Assembly (NCBI GenBank): GCA_030180135.1
Contig: CM058237.1
Coordinates: forward strand, 40,073,126 to 40,137,125
Source of the DNA: Orychophragmus violaceus
Taxonomy: Eukaryota; Streptophyta; Magnoliopsida; Brassicales; Brassicaceae
DNA length: 64,000 nucleotides
Direction: 5' to 3'
In this document: positions 1 through 11,100 of the stretch, in pieces
Position numbering within the stretch: position 1 is the stretch's first letter
Layout of the letters: every line of letters begins with the position of its first letter
Made by a program: the position numbers and the translations under genes
Notes under the pieces: model-generated
Seen by the model: only the letters and a program-made list of their open reading frames with translations
The model's database searches: none
Told to the model about the DNA's origin: nothing

Positions 1-522
1 TCTGCCCCCTTGGCTTTGACTGGCGAGCTCTTCAAGACGGGCGTTCAGGCGCCGCTCTTGTTCTTCGAGCTGCGCTGCCAGGGAACGGTTTGCGACCTCT
101 TGGGCCCTTGCGCTTGCCTCGTTGTTTCTCGTTCGATCTACCAACAGGCTTAACATCGAACGGATCTCGGCAAGATCGCTTGGTCCTTGTCTCTATGGAT
201 CGGAAGGTAGTGGTGAATTGGGTCTGGTTGCTCCAGATCCTCCTCCCGGGGTGGGTATTGAGTCGTTTCTCATCCACACCCAGTTTCTGCTCGGATCATT
301 AATTCCTGACAAAACGTTTGTCAGAGTCTGGCTTGTCGCGATTGTTTGAGCGACGGAGCCGGCTGGTGCCGCGGTCGTGGAGACTGAGGCGGAGCTCGTC
401 AACACGCCGTCTATCTGACCCATGTTCCTTACCCCGGTAGTGTTCTGAGGAACGTTGTCGACCGTTTGAGGGCGGTCAACCGGTGGTGTGGCGCTGGGAG
501 AGCCAGTTTGGTCGGGATTCAT
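1..522 (-). pseudogene. gag N-terminus of the Tat element (partial)
   Basis: The start codon is at 522 on the minus strand. The first ~110 codons read without a stop (Ser/Thr/Pro-rich, ending NWVWMRND) and match the N-terminal gag of the element at 25657. The frame then shifts near 193, after which the coiled-coil-like segment with words RSLAAQLE, EQER and ARLEELASQS is recognisable in another frame. The C-terminal capsid part is outside the window. It would encode the structural polyprotein of the particle. The frameshift and truncation make it a partial pseudogene here. Confidence 0.8.
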
Positions 523-596
523 CTCGATCTATCGGATCTAGGATCTGATTCTTAAGATAGGAAAGGCTATAGAATGTCCCCACAGTCGGCGCCAAA

Positions 597-1136
597 TGTG
601 AGATCCGGGATTCACACTGAGAATTTGTATTCGTGGAATTGGACTTTTGGATATAGAAATGGTATAGTTTCCTATGAATCAAAGACTTTATTGAGATTGA
701 TCGTCGAGATAAAACAAACACAGTCGAAAAGAGAGTACAAAGTATGGAATCGAGCTATCTAGTCGAAGTGTTCTTAGCCTAGGTTGGAATTGTTCTTTGA
801 TGAGCCGCCACTTCTTCCTTTAAATAGTCTCCATTCTCATCTCTTCGTCCTGATACTTCGGCCTCGTCGTTGTAACGATCTCCGAGATTCGTGCGGATCA
901 GTTGAACTGACGAAGACCGGGTTGCTCTATCTCCACGTCATCCTCAGCCGATCTCGAGCTCGATCGTCTCCGGCTTCGGCGTCGTCTGGGCCTCCCTAAG
1001 GCGCTTGTTTTGCTTGGGCCCAACAAGAGAGTTGACTCTCCCGTTTATCTTTGATTCTGGAATGGGCTCGTAATTACGGGCCTTTGTCTTGTCTGTTAAT
1101 GGGCCGGATTTCCTAGAGGGAAATCCAGTACCAACA
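597..1136 (-). repeat. LTR of the left-edge Tat element
   Basis: On the minus strand it begins TGTTGGTACTGGATTTCC and ends GATCTCACA, the same termini as the 537-bp LTRs at 25046 and 41920. It keeps the TATTTAAAG promoter-like box and the AATAAAG signal of that family. The 5' neighbour of this LTR (from 1137) is unrelated sequence, so 1136/1137 is the insertion boundary. Confidence 0.9.
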
Positions 1137-2275
1137 ACCCGCAACTTCCTCAGACTTAACCTCAAGCTTAACGGACCGCCAGCTTTGATCCTGAACACAC
1201 CATCACTTTCCAGTGTTTAGAACTCCACCTCCAAGCTGTAGTCCCAAGTTGTCCATGCATTGATTTCACAATGTTCTCAGCTTTGTCGTCCTCTTCATCA
1301 TCATTGTCCCACTCGGGGAACATGTCATCATAATCCTTGAATACGAGGTTGTTGACGCGGGACTACAAATTACAAGTCACATAGAAATATGAATATAAGC
1401 ATTTATAATATCATACAGTCAGATATCATATTTAGTCTGGGAACAATATGTCAGAATTCAAATTCAGTTATATACACAACTTCAGACTTTACTGGAAGTC
1501 TGATATACACGACATCAGACTTCATATTCAATTTGGTTCACAAAGCCATACTTCACATTCAGTCTGGCATACAATGCCAAACTTCAAATTCTGTATGGGA
1601 AAAATATTTCAGACTTCAAAACAGTATAAGAAATACCTGTATGCGTAAGGTTTCGTCGACTTTCTTCCGACTTCTTGAGCCCTGGTACGCCAGCAGTGGT
1701 GGGGTTGGGGCATTCAGAAAGAGCTCTCCATAAGTTGTAGCCATAGCGGGACGTGCCCAATATACCCAAATGTTCATGACCTCAACAAAACCTCCAATCT
1801 GGTAGTTTTTTCCCTCAACGAGTTTTTTTGTTTGCCTCCCTCACAGATTCTATTAGAAGTTTGAAGGCAAATCTTCCCCCAAGGATAGGATTTTAATGAT
1901 CCTGGAACCAGCAGAAGCTTAGTCATGTTAGCCCTTGTGGAAGTTGTCCAGTGTTGAGCCTCAATGAAGGATACATAGATGGTTAGATAGCCCATCCATA
2001 TCTTTTGTTGCGGTTTCCAACCAGCACATCTCTTACAAGCTTCAAATAATTACGAATAACTTGGCCCTAACTCGAAATCCACCCCAAGAAGCTCCCACAT
2101 TGCTCTCATCTGGTCGGTATATTCAACTTCAGAGTACTCTAGATTCTCAACATAGTCGCAGTTGAGTACAGTTATGGCTTAAAACTCATTCAGGAAACAC
2201 ATGGTTGGATGAACGCCGAGAAGAGACCATATCTCATACTTCTTCTTGCAATCTAACTGCAAGCAGAGCATGTAG
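1137..2275 (-). pseudogene. Decayed transposon-associated gene, DUF1985/Ulp1-linked type
   Basis: On the minus strand, broken frames read through words such as CKKKYEIWSLLGVHP, MRAMWELLGVDFELG, KLLLVPGSLKSYPWGK and FVEVMNIWVYW, ending in an acidic stretch with EWDNDDEEDDKAENI. The W-L-G opening and the YPWGK block resemble the plant DUF1985 proteins that accompany Ulp1-like genes in Mutator-like elements. There are several frameshifts and an internal stop (AL*AITVL). A candidate intron with GT/AG ends lies at 1363-1636 and is full of GTCTGA/TCAGAC words. No Ulp1 protease domain is visible. The Tat LTR interrupts or abuts its 3' end at 1136. Family assignment is tentative. Confidence 0.5.
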
Positions 2276-4589
2276 TATGGGAGATATTTAAGTTGAAAAT
2301 TTAAATTTAAAAATTATAAAAAATAATTTGATACAAATTTTTGATACATAAATTAAACATAAGCATTTTGGACATATGTAAATTAAAGTTACAAAAAATT
2401 TAGTAAAATTTAACCATTTAAGGTATAATTGGTTAAAAGTATTTACTTTTTTAATTTAATTTCTCAAGTTAAATACTTCTCAGACTTCTTTCGGAAGTCT
2501 CCGAAACCCCAAAATTCAGATTTCTTAGAGAAATCCTAAATCTAATATTTAAAACTTAACAGTAAAATATTTAAACAAAACACATAGGAAACATCAAATT
2601 CGTTAATATATGCACATTATAAAATACATGTGCAAATATAATTTTTTCAAATGTTAATTTGGTAAATCATGAATCTAACCCTAAAGTTATATGTAAGTTA
2701 CATGTAAATGTTCCACCATGTTCCATTACAAAGCATGTTCTAAGGTTTAGAAACTACTCTACCATTTTCTATATTTTTAATCTGATTCAAATTTACGAAA
2801 TTTAATTTATATACTTTACAACCGTCTATATTTAATTTTGTATAGTTGTTTTTAACAAAATATTTTTTTTACTATTTTTTAATTTAAATTTACTAAATTA
2901 ATCTGCTTCAGACTTCAAAGTCTAAAGTCTTTTGAATGAAAACATACTTAACTAACATTGTTTAATTTAACTCAATTTTATCAAATTTTAATTTATATAC
3001 TACTAAATTGTATATATTTAATTTATGTATATAAAATTTTTGACAAAATATTTTTATATAATTTAAAAATTTTAATTTACTAATTAATTCTGTATCAGAT
3101 ATTCTGTATCAGATTTCTCCTAAAAGTTTGATAAAGTTATTTAGACTTTTATTAGAGTCTAGCTTATCAGACCTTTATAAATGTCTGATACAAGCGAAAG
3201 TTATAATGATAATTGCGTTTTTTTATTTGGTCGTAAGGATTTCACGGTAATTTTCAGAGGCCGAAAAAATATATTTGTATTTGATTCAATTTTGAAAGTA
3301 CACATTTATTTAAAATCAATTTTGAAAACATTTTTAACAATTCTCCCTTGAATTGTGGTGACCCGTGAACGTGAGTCAAAGAAATAGCGCGTATCGGGGA
3401 AAAGAAGTGATGGGAGAGAAAGAACAAACAGAAGAAGATGGAGTTTGTTTGCGAAGCACAACATTCCCATGCTATGTTTGTTTGCCGTAAGCCAGTAAAT
3501 ATCCTATACCTCAATCTATTATTATTATTTTCATCATCAAGCATTTTCCTTAAAATAAACCAATTTTTCATTATATTTCATTACAAAAAAGGCAAAAATA
3601 ATAATAATAATAATAGACAAAGTGACCACGTTTGAAAACTATTAGATCTGGAAGATTTTTATGTCCTATGATAAATTTAAAGGGAAGTTTAGGATAGTTG
3701 ACGAAACAAAGTGAAACTTTTGATAAATCACATACTTTATACACTGCTTATCTAGACTGAACATGAGTCAGCTGGATACATTGAAATTTATTGTTTACAA
3801 AGTGTAACCTGGGATTAGTAGCGATTCCAAGATATGCTAAGTGAAATTTATTTGATGTTAAAAGTCATGTGTTTATGACCTCTAATTCCATTTTTTGGGG
3901 AAGAATTTCGATATTGACAGAAAATAATATATTAATCTAAAACCCTTCAAATTCCATTTTTAAAATGTTTACTATTCTAATATATTTATTATAATTTCTA
4001 TTGAATTACATGATACAAAGAATTTTAAATATATATTTTCAATAATATGATGGGATTTAAAGCTGAATGATAACACCAAAGCAGTGTTAGCATGGAATAT
4101 TAACATTTTCCTTTTCGTTGGTAGAACACAAAATAAAGTATTTTTGTTACAAAAAAAAATATATATATTAAGTTATAGAATGTCATTATCGTATAGATAT
4201 CTAAACATTGAATGAAATTATGTACTTCTAGTTTTAGATAACATCTTAAATGTAACGATGTATGGTTCCTTTCCTTTAGAAAGATAGTGAGGTCGGAATG
4301 CTTGCGGTCAAGTAGTAGGGATGAGTCTTTGACGCTACTCGTTTTGGGTTTGATCTTTTTACTATGCAAAATTAACACACATTTATTTCGGACATCTACA
4401 TAAATAAGGACTTTGTTTTCGGTCCATTTGAAAATCCTGAAAGAAGGTCTATTCATAAGATACATCTCTCCCTCGACTCCTGCATAAATTCGGAATATCA
4501 TATATATTAAGTGGTATTTGAAATTTCTGAAGCATTTAACTATGTCTATCCTTATTCTTTTCATTCATAAAATAATCAGATGTTCAGAG
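2276..4589. other. AT-rich intergenic sequence without a supported gene
   Basis: Long A/T runs, no reading frame with recognisable protein content, no tRNA-like fold seen. The left third (to about 3200) repeats the words TCAGACTTC, GAAGTCTGA and AGTCTA, as does the candidate intron of the neighbouring DUF1985-like pseudogene. It may therefore belong to the same decayed transposon. Confidence 0.5.
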
Positions 4590-5150
4590 CCTTGTTCTAA
4601 AACGCGCCGCCGATGTTTTTTTAATCGTTGGTAAGGCATTCGGCGGCTGCTCACCGCTGAGAATAGGATCAAATCGCTGCAAAAATTGGATTTTGTAAAA
4701 TCTTCATATTTTTCGTCGATTCGAGTCACAAATCGTGTATAGGATTATAAATATACTAAACTTAAGTTAAAATCACAAGAAAAAAAAGGTAAAACAACGT
4801 TCATCACGCTTAAGAAATCTCAGACGGCGGATTTAAGGTTAGCGGAGAAAAGTTGAAGATAAGGATAAAATTGTAGTTTTATGATCATTAAATAAAAAAA
4901 CCAAAAAAATGAGACAAAAACGCATACAAAACCATCGAACTCGCGTTCTATAGAGAATATTGGGATGCCCGAGCCACTATACTATTGTTGATTCTTTATT
5001 TTAACCCCTTCACTATATTATATCATTATATACACATAAATGCTTTAAAAATCCGCCCCGTATTAATTCTGTTTAATCCCCAATTTTCTCTCTAGGCGTT
5101 AGGCCCAACTCAACCGTCCGGTTAACGCCTAGCGCGTATTCGAACAAAGG
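4590..5150. mobile_element. MITE, hAT-like by its ends
   Basis: The left end CCTTGTTCTAAAACGCG is matched by the reverse complement of the right end, CCTTTGTTCGAATACGCG, giving imperfect terminal inverted repeats of about 18 bp. The flanks TTCAGAG (4583-4589) and TTTAGAG (5151-5157) look like a 7-8 bp target duplication with one change. It has no coding capacity. It lies a few hundred bases upstream of the CT-rich leader of SPL13. Related ends occur at 18516 and, weakly, at 42563. Assignment to hAT rests only on the TIR and apparent TSD length. Confidence 0.6.
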
Positions 5151-5365
5151 TTTAGAGTAGTAGTTGTTGGATGGCTGAAAAATAATTAAAAAAATATACA
5201 AAAGTTAGCAAAAGAACAAATATCAACAGCTGTCCCTTTCCTCTATTCTCTTTCCTTCTGTAAAAAAAATGATATCAACAAACCCTAAATTAGGAAATCA
5301 AAGAAACAATTAAAGTAAGCCAATCATATCTCAAACTTAGTAATATGTTTATTAATTTTTTTAAT

Positions 5366-5408
5366 CTCTCTCTCTCTCCCTATCTCTCTGTCTCTGTCTC
5401 TCTCTCCT
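5366..5408 (+). promoter_or_regulatory. CT-dinucleotide tract in the SPL13 leader/promoter
   Basis: A run of CTCTCTCT interrupted by CCCTAT and TCTGT lies about 1 kb upstream of the start codon. Pyrimidine-rich tracts of this kind are common in plant core promoters and 5' leaders. Its position just before a good splice donor (5568) suggests it is in or next to the first, non-coding exon. The function is inferred from position only. Confidence 0.4.
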
Positions 5409-5567
5409 ATTGCATTATTGGAGCAGCAGCCACACTTGCTGTTTCAATTTTCTCTCGTTAAACCCATCTTCTCTCGTTTTCACTTGTCCATTTTTTTTAT
5501 ATGTATATTTCGTTTCTCTTTTGGAGTTTCTTCTACTGACTTACTTACTGGTAGGTGTATGGATTTG

Positions 5568-6375
5568 GTAAGATTTCTCAACCTTCACACACCAAACTTT
5601 TTTCTTATTCTACAAATTAATTAATTACATGTTTCATCTTTCTTTAATCTTTCCCTTTATTGCATTTTAAAATTCTTTCTTGGAAGCTTTTATGATGAAG
5701 TGAAACTCAAAAACTGCAAGTTTATATATTTGCTTTAATTTTATACTTTAAAATTTTTTTTTTCTTGTTTTGCTTTCTTCCCATTTCATGGGATCTGTTC
5801 TAGTTCCATATTTCTGCATTTATTTTTTCAGTACAACAAGATTGTCCATTTTTTGGGAAATTTTTAATTTAAATAAAAAAAATAGAAAATAGAAAACTGT
5901 GTTAAACTGAAATTTCAGTGTCTTTCCTTTAAATTACATACCTTTGTGTTCTGCAAAAGAGAAGTCTTCTAAGATTTTTTTTAAACAGCTTCTGCTTCTG
6001 AGTTCCGAACATCAAATTGCTTTTTTTCCTTCATACTGAAATGTTAACCTTTGTGTGTGTTCTTAATTCGTGAACTGAAGTATTAACTTTACTTTATCTT
6101 CAATTATCTTTTTTTTTTTTATAAAACTTTATTTTCAGTTATCCAAATTACATCTGTAATTTCTTGTAAATAAGAAAAAACAAAGTCTTATTAGTTTGAT
6201 GTTCCGTGCATCAAAATTGCTTTTTCTTCATATGTGTTCGTTCAAATAAATTAAAAATTATTGGGTTTCGTGTTTGGCAGTAGTCTTTGCTGGTTCTTTT
6301 TGTAAATTTCAAAGTAACAATACCAAAAAGGAGTAATCTTGAGATTGTGACTTGTGTGTGTTTGTTTTTCGATAG
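5568..6375 (+). other. SPL13: Probable 5'-UTR intron of SPL13
   Basis: The donor GTAAGATTTC at 5568 and the acceptor TTTTTCGATAG ending at 6375 fit plant consensus. The sequence between is strongly T-rich, as plant introns are, with no long reading frame. Only 34 bases separate the acceptor from the SPL13 start codon. Without such an intron the leader would have to be over 800 bases of AT-rich DNA. An alternative donor (GTAGGTG, 5551) is present. Confidence 0.45.
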
Positions 6376-6409
6376 TGAATCAAGAACAAGAGATAAGCAC
6401 AATCTTTGA

Positions 6410-7754
6410 ATGGATTGGAACTTCAAACGCAGCTCCGGTTATTTCTCTGTATTCGATCAAGAATCTGTACCGGATTTAACCCCAACCGATGGCTCGATCT
6501 CGTTTGTTGGCTCATCATCACCAAGATTGGAGCCAAAAGGGGAATTTTCATTCGATCTGAAACTTGGAAAAAAGATTGGAAACTCCTCATCCTCTGCTTT
6601 TGGTGATACAGAGCAACTGATAAGGCTTGGTAAGTGGAAAGAGAGTGCAATGGCAAAACCAGTGGCTTCAAGAAGCTCTGGTTCATCTTCATCCTCTAAG
6701 AGGACAAGAGGAAATAACCAGATGCCGATTTGTCTGGTTGATGGATGTGATTCTGATTTTAGTAATTGTAGAGAGTATCACAAGAGACACAAGGTCTGTG
6801 AGGTCCATTCAAAAACTCATGTGGTTACAATCAATGGCCATAAACAGAGGTTTTGTCAACAATGCAGCAGGTAATTGATACGAAAACGGATGTTGAAACA
6901 TTAATAGTTATTTGGATGTTGATTTTATAATAGAATAGGCTGAATGGTTCTATTAGAATTAGGGATTACAAATATATAGCGTAGATACAAGAGGGAACTA
7001 GGTAATATCGATTTACATAAGTATCCTTTCCATATGTACATGGCTGAATGTTAACATTTGTGTATATTTCAGGTTTCATGCTTTGGAAGAGTTTGATGAA
7101 GGGAAGAGAAGTTGTAGGAAGCGTCTTGATGGACACAATCGAAGAAGACGGAAGCCTCAGTCCGACCATAGCGCTCGTCCTGCAAACTTCTTTTCCGGTT
7201 TCCAAGGTTTTTGTTTTTTTAAAGAAAACTTGGTTTCTTAGATCCAATAGAGTTGTCCGTAATTCATAAAAAGGAACACTATTTTGTCAGGTAGCAACAT
7301 GCTGGAGTTTTCCAGCGCTTCACATGTGTTTCCAACTACATCTGTTGCGAGTCCGAGCTTGGGAAATGGTCTTGTAAGCGTTGCTATGGGCAATGGTTTG
7401 AGTTACGGGCAGAACCAGGGGTTTAGTGGTTCTTCTCCTGCAAAGACAAGCATAATCTCTTCTTCTCCAAGCAGCAGGAGGAAACAGTTCCCTTTCTTGC
7501 AAGAAGAAGAGTGCTCAAGAACAGCATCGTTGTGTGAGAGAATGACGAGTTGCATCCATGACTCTGATTGTGCTCTCTCTCTTCTGTCATCCTCTTCCTC
7601 GTCAGTCCCACTTACTTTGTCCCAAGAAGCAGTTGAAACAGTTTTCTACGGGTCCGGATTGTTTGAGAATGCCAGTGCAGTCTCTGATGGATCGGTTATA
7701 TCCGGTAATGAGGCTGTGGCTCTTCCACAAGCTTTCCCGTTTCAATGGGAGTAG
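6410..7754 (+). CDS. SPL13: SBP-box transcription factor SPL13 (three coding exons)
   Basis: Coding exons are 6410-6870, 7073-7206 and 7291-7754, giving 352 residues. All introns have GT/AG ends, and the first splits the SBP domain after QQCSR at the usual SBP-box position. The SBP domain runs from about residue 105 to 183. Zinc site 1 uses Cys108, Cys113, Cys130 and His133; site 2 uses Cys149, Cys152, His156 and Cys168. The bipartite basic nuclear signal (KRSCRKR, then RRRRK) overlaps the second site. The N-terminus (MDWNFKRSSG) and C-terminus (SDGSVISGNEAV, FPFQWE) follow Arabidopsis SPL13 and the length is close to it. In the family, SPL13 binds GTAC-core promoter elements and acts in the juvenile-to-adult and post-germination transitions under miR156 control. 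The start is the first ATG of the conserved N-terminus. No damage is visible, so it is probably functional. It is the only intact host gene in the window. Confidence 0.95.
7570..7589 (+). promoter_or_regulatory. SPL13: miR156/157 target site in SPL13 exon 3
   Basis: The 20 bases GTGCTCTCTCTCTTCTGTCA are the canonical miR156-complementary element of plant SPL genes. They lie in the coding frame of the third exon and encode ALSLLS. In the family, pairing leads to cleavage and translational repression in juvenile tissue. It is preserved without mismatch to the canonical site, which argues that the gene is still under selection. Confidence 0.95.
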
Positions 7755-8066
7755 TAGAAGAACAAAAACAAAAAGTAGGTAGAAAGAATCAGAAAGATGT
7801 TTGTGTGCATCTTCTTCTCTCTTCTCTTTTCTCCCTCATTTTTCAATGTTTTATGTTATTGTTATTGTTAAATGCTTAATTGTGGGTGTTTAATGACATT
7901 CAGTTAGTTGATGTGTAGGTTGTACTGGTCTAGCAGGAAGTTTTTTTGTTTTTTTGTTTTTTTGTTTTTTTTTTTTTTGAAAAAGCGTATTCTAAGCAGG
8001 AAGTTAAAAGCTAAGAGAGTGTTATTGTTTTATCTATTTTCGTGTATTTAGAAATCCGTGGATTTT
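7755..8066 (+). other. SPL13 3' UTR and downstream T-rich tract
   Basis: After the stop come about 200 bases of T-rich sequence suitable as a 3' UTR. A low-complexity tract of repeated TTTTTTTG units follows (about 7938-7980). The sequence GAAATCCGTGGATTTTAAAATAT at its right edge resembles AAATCC-type repeats on the far side of the LINE (12630-12900). No gene is seen. Confidence 0.5.
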
Positions 8067-8116
8067 AAAATATATTTTTTTTTTGACCAAACTAGCATTT
8101 CATTACGATAAAGAGT

Positions 8117-11100
8117 TTACACTCCCAAACGGGAGGAGAACAAAAGGGCATTGGCTAAAGCTGACTTTGCCACAGAGTCAGCTGCCACATTACAAAGACG
8201 AGGGATAAAACGAATTTCAATAAACTCGAACGATCTACTAAAGAAGATGATATCTGATAGGATGCTTACTAACTCCCCTCTACTCTCTTTGGATTTCAAC
8301 AGTTTAACCACTGTGAGAGAATCCGAAAGAACAATGAGTGAGCGTGTATTAGCAGCAGAGGCTGTCATAACAGCTTTCCGAATCGCAAGCGCTTCAGCAA
8401 TGAGCGCAGAAGAAACAAAGGTCCTGGAGACGTCGAAGTCGAGAGGTTGGTTACCTTCCACAAAGGAGAAGATGCCACTGAGTCCACAGGTTTCTGACGC
8501 CGAGTCCCAATCCGCATCCACATGGACATGTGTAGTTGCGAGTCGGAAGGGAAGATCGATAGAGATGGTCCTCGATGGAAAAGCAGAGCACGAAGGAATC
8601 GAGGGCAGAACAGGACAACCCGACTGAGCATCTTGCCAAGCTTTGGCATCCTTGATTGCCTTATTGATCACTTCAGCAGAAGAACACTTCTTGTCAGCAA
8701 AGAGCAGCGCATTACGCGCCTTCCAGATGGTCCAGAGTAACCATGGCCAGAGAGGAATAACGAGTCCCACTGGGGGGAGGGTCCGGACACCAGCACACAT
8801 CGAATGCAGAGACCGAGCATTTGGGCAGGTGCGTCGAGACCATGAGGAGCAAGGAGCAGCAGACCATACATCATCTGCAAAGGAACAAGTCAGCAATGCA
8901 TGCATATCATCCTCAAATCCTCCAAGGGAGGAACTCCCCGAGAAGCCAAATTATGACTGACTGGGATTGCTCTCTTAGTTAATTTCCATAGGAAATCCTT
9001 GATTTTTGGACTAGTTTTGACATTCCAAATGCTTTTCATCCAAGAGAAGTCTGAATCCGACGATGGGACCCTGTCCAAAATGCCCACACCGTACCCAAAG
9101 CGAGTACTATAGATGCCCGACTTCTCAAAAGTCCAGATGAGAGAGTCGCATAAAGGCGCAGAACTGGTGATTATCTTCCTTATCATGCCCTCATACTGAG
9201 GTAAAATTTGCTGGATTTTGGGAACATCACATTCGTTAGTTATCGGACAAAGCAAGTCGCAGACTCGCATATTGTCATGTTCCAGCGAGCATGGACCAAT
9301 CGGAGAAAAAGATGAGAGACCTTGGAGCCATGGGTCCCTCCAAATTTGGATCTGCTCACCATTACCGACTGACCAACACAATCCTTTCCGAAGGATATCT
9401 CTCCCCTCTAAGATACTATGCCATCCATGAGAAGCTACTCTAGGAGGAGCAACATCCATAAAGTTGGTAGACCGACAATACTTCCCAAGGAGAACTTGAG
9501 AAACCAAAGAGGAGGGCTCCTGAAGTAAGCCCCACCCAATCTTAGCGAGAAGTGCGTCATTAAAAAAATCAATATCCCTGAAACCGAGACCTCCAGCATG
9601 TTTAGGGAGAGCAAGAGTCGACCAAGCAACCCAACACATCTTTTTCTTTCCCGGGTTTGCATCCCACCAAAATCGAGTAAGCAAAGATTGGATTTGTTTA
9701 CAAAGAGACCGGGGCAACTTAAAGCAAGACATAGCATAAGAGGGAATAGCATTTAAGACTGCCTTCAGAAGAACTTGTTTCCCGGCTCCAGACAGAAATC
9801 GAGTAGACCAACTATGAGCTTTTTGTCGGATCTTATCCAAAATCGAAGCGAAGATATCTTTTTCCTCCTACCAAAATGTTCCGGTAAACCAAGGTATTTG
9901 CCCATTCCACCTTCATTATCAATGCCTAAAGATAACTTCACTCTGTTCTTAACTTCCAGAGGAGTTTTCGCTGAGAAAGTAATAGCCGACTTGGCTACAT
10001 TAATCTTCTGCCCCGAAACAAGCTCATAGTCTGCAAGAATGGCTTTGAGGGAATCCACCGAGGTAGGATTTGATCTCCCAAAAAACATGGTATCGTACGC
10101 AAAGAGAAGATGATTAACCGTTGGGCATCCCCGAGCAACCTTAATGCCCACTAAGTTGCCTTTGGCTTGAGCTCTAGAACACAACGCCGATAGAACCTCC
10201 GTACATAAGATGAAGAGGAATGGAGAGATAGGGTCTCCCTGTCGAATTCCACGAGATGGTTTCACCGAACCCTGGGGCGCACCATTAATCAAAAAAGAAT
10301 ACGAGACTGTTTCAACACATGCCATAATCCACGAGATCCACAAGTCCGCAAAGCCCAACTTAGACAAAACCGCTTTGATGAAGCCCCATTCAATGCGGTC
10401 ATAGGCTTTACTCATATCAGTTTTAACCGCCAAAGAACAGTATTTCTTCGCTTCCGTGGTACGGAGAAAGTGTAGCATCTCATGAGTGATAAGGACATTG
10501 TCCGAGATAGCACGACCAGCCACAAAAGCCGTCTGATTCCTGGAGATCAGCGTGGGGAGGAGCGGCTTGAGGCGACGGGTTAGAAGCTTGGCAATGATCT
10601 TATAATGAGTAGAGCACAAAGCAATAGGGCGATAATCCGCTACCTTCCTCGGACCAGAAACTTTAGCAATGAGCCTAATGTGAGTTTCATTCTGTCGCGG
10701 GTTAAGATAACCCGAAGTAAAGAATTCCCGAATGTCTCGGCAAACATCTCCCCCAATAAGATGCCAATAAGCTTGATAAAATGGGCTGAAAAACCATCTG
10801 GCCCTGGAGCTTTGTCTCCATTTATAGCAAAAACTGCTTCTTTAATCTCTAAGTCAAGTGGAATCGCACATAGCATAACATTTGTTTCTGCCAAAATTTT
10901 GCAGGAAAGAAATTCATTAACCAGCTCAAAGTTATTGTTTCCACTGCTTGTGAAGATGTCGCGGAAGTAATCCCCAATAACTGATGACATCTCCTGCTCT
11001 TCATAGACCTCATTACCCTGATCATCTTCCAGAACAGAAAAATTATTTTGGAGTCTCCTACTCCTCGTAATAGCATGGAAAAAACCCGTATTACGATCTC

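Larger units (their letters stand above)
1..1136 (-). mobile_element. 5' end of a Tat-lineage Gypsy LTR retrotransposon, cut by the window edge
   Basis: Read on the minus strand, this is a full LTR (597-1136), a two-base spacer, a primer-binding site starting TGGCGCCGACTG (about 581-594), a short leader and the start of gag. The same order is seen in the complete element at 25046-42456, and the two gag N-termini are closely related (shared words PSATPPVD, PQTVDNV, NWVWMRND). The LTR is clearly more diverged from the two LTRs of the large element than those are from each other, so this is a separate copy or subfamily. The rest of gag and pol would lie to the left of position 1. Confidence 0.9.

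Noticed and set aside
6966..7247. Minus-strand frame across SPL13 introns and exon 2
   Set aside because: Antisense shadow of a conserved coding exon with splice sites in the correct places on the plus strand.
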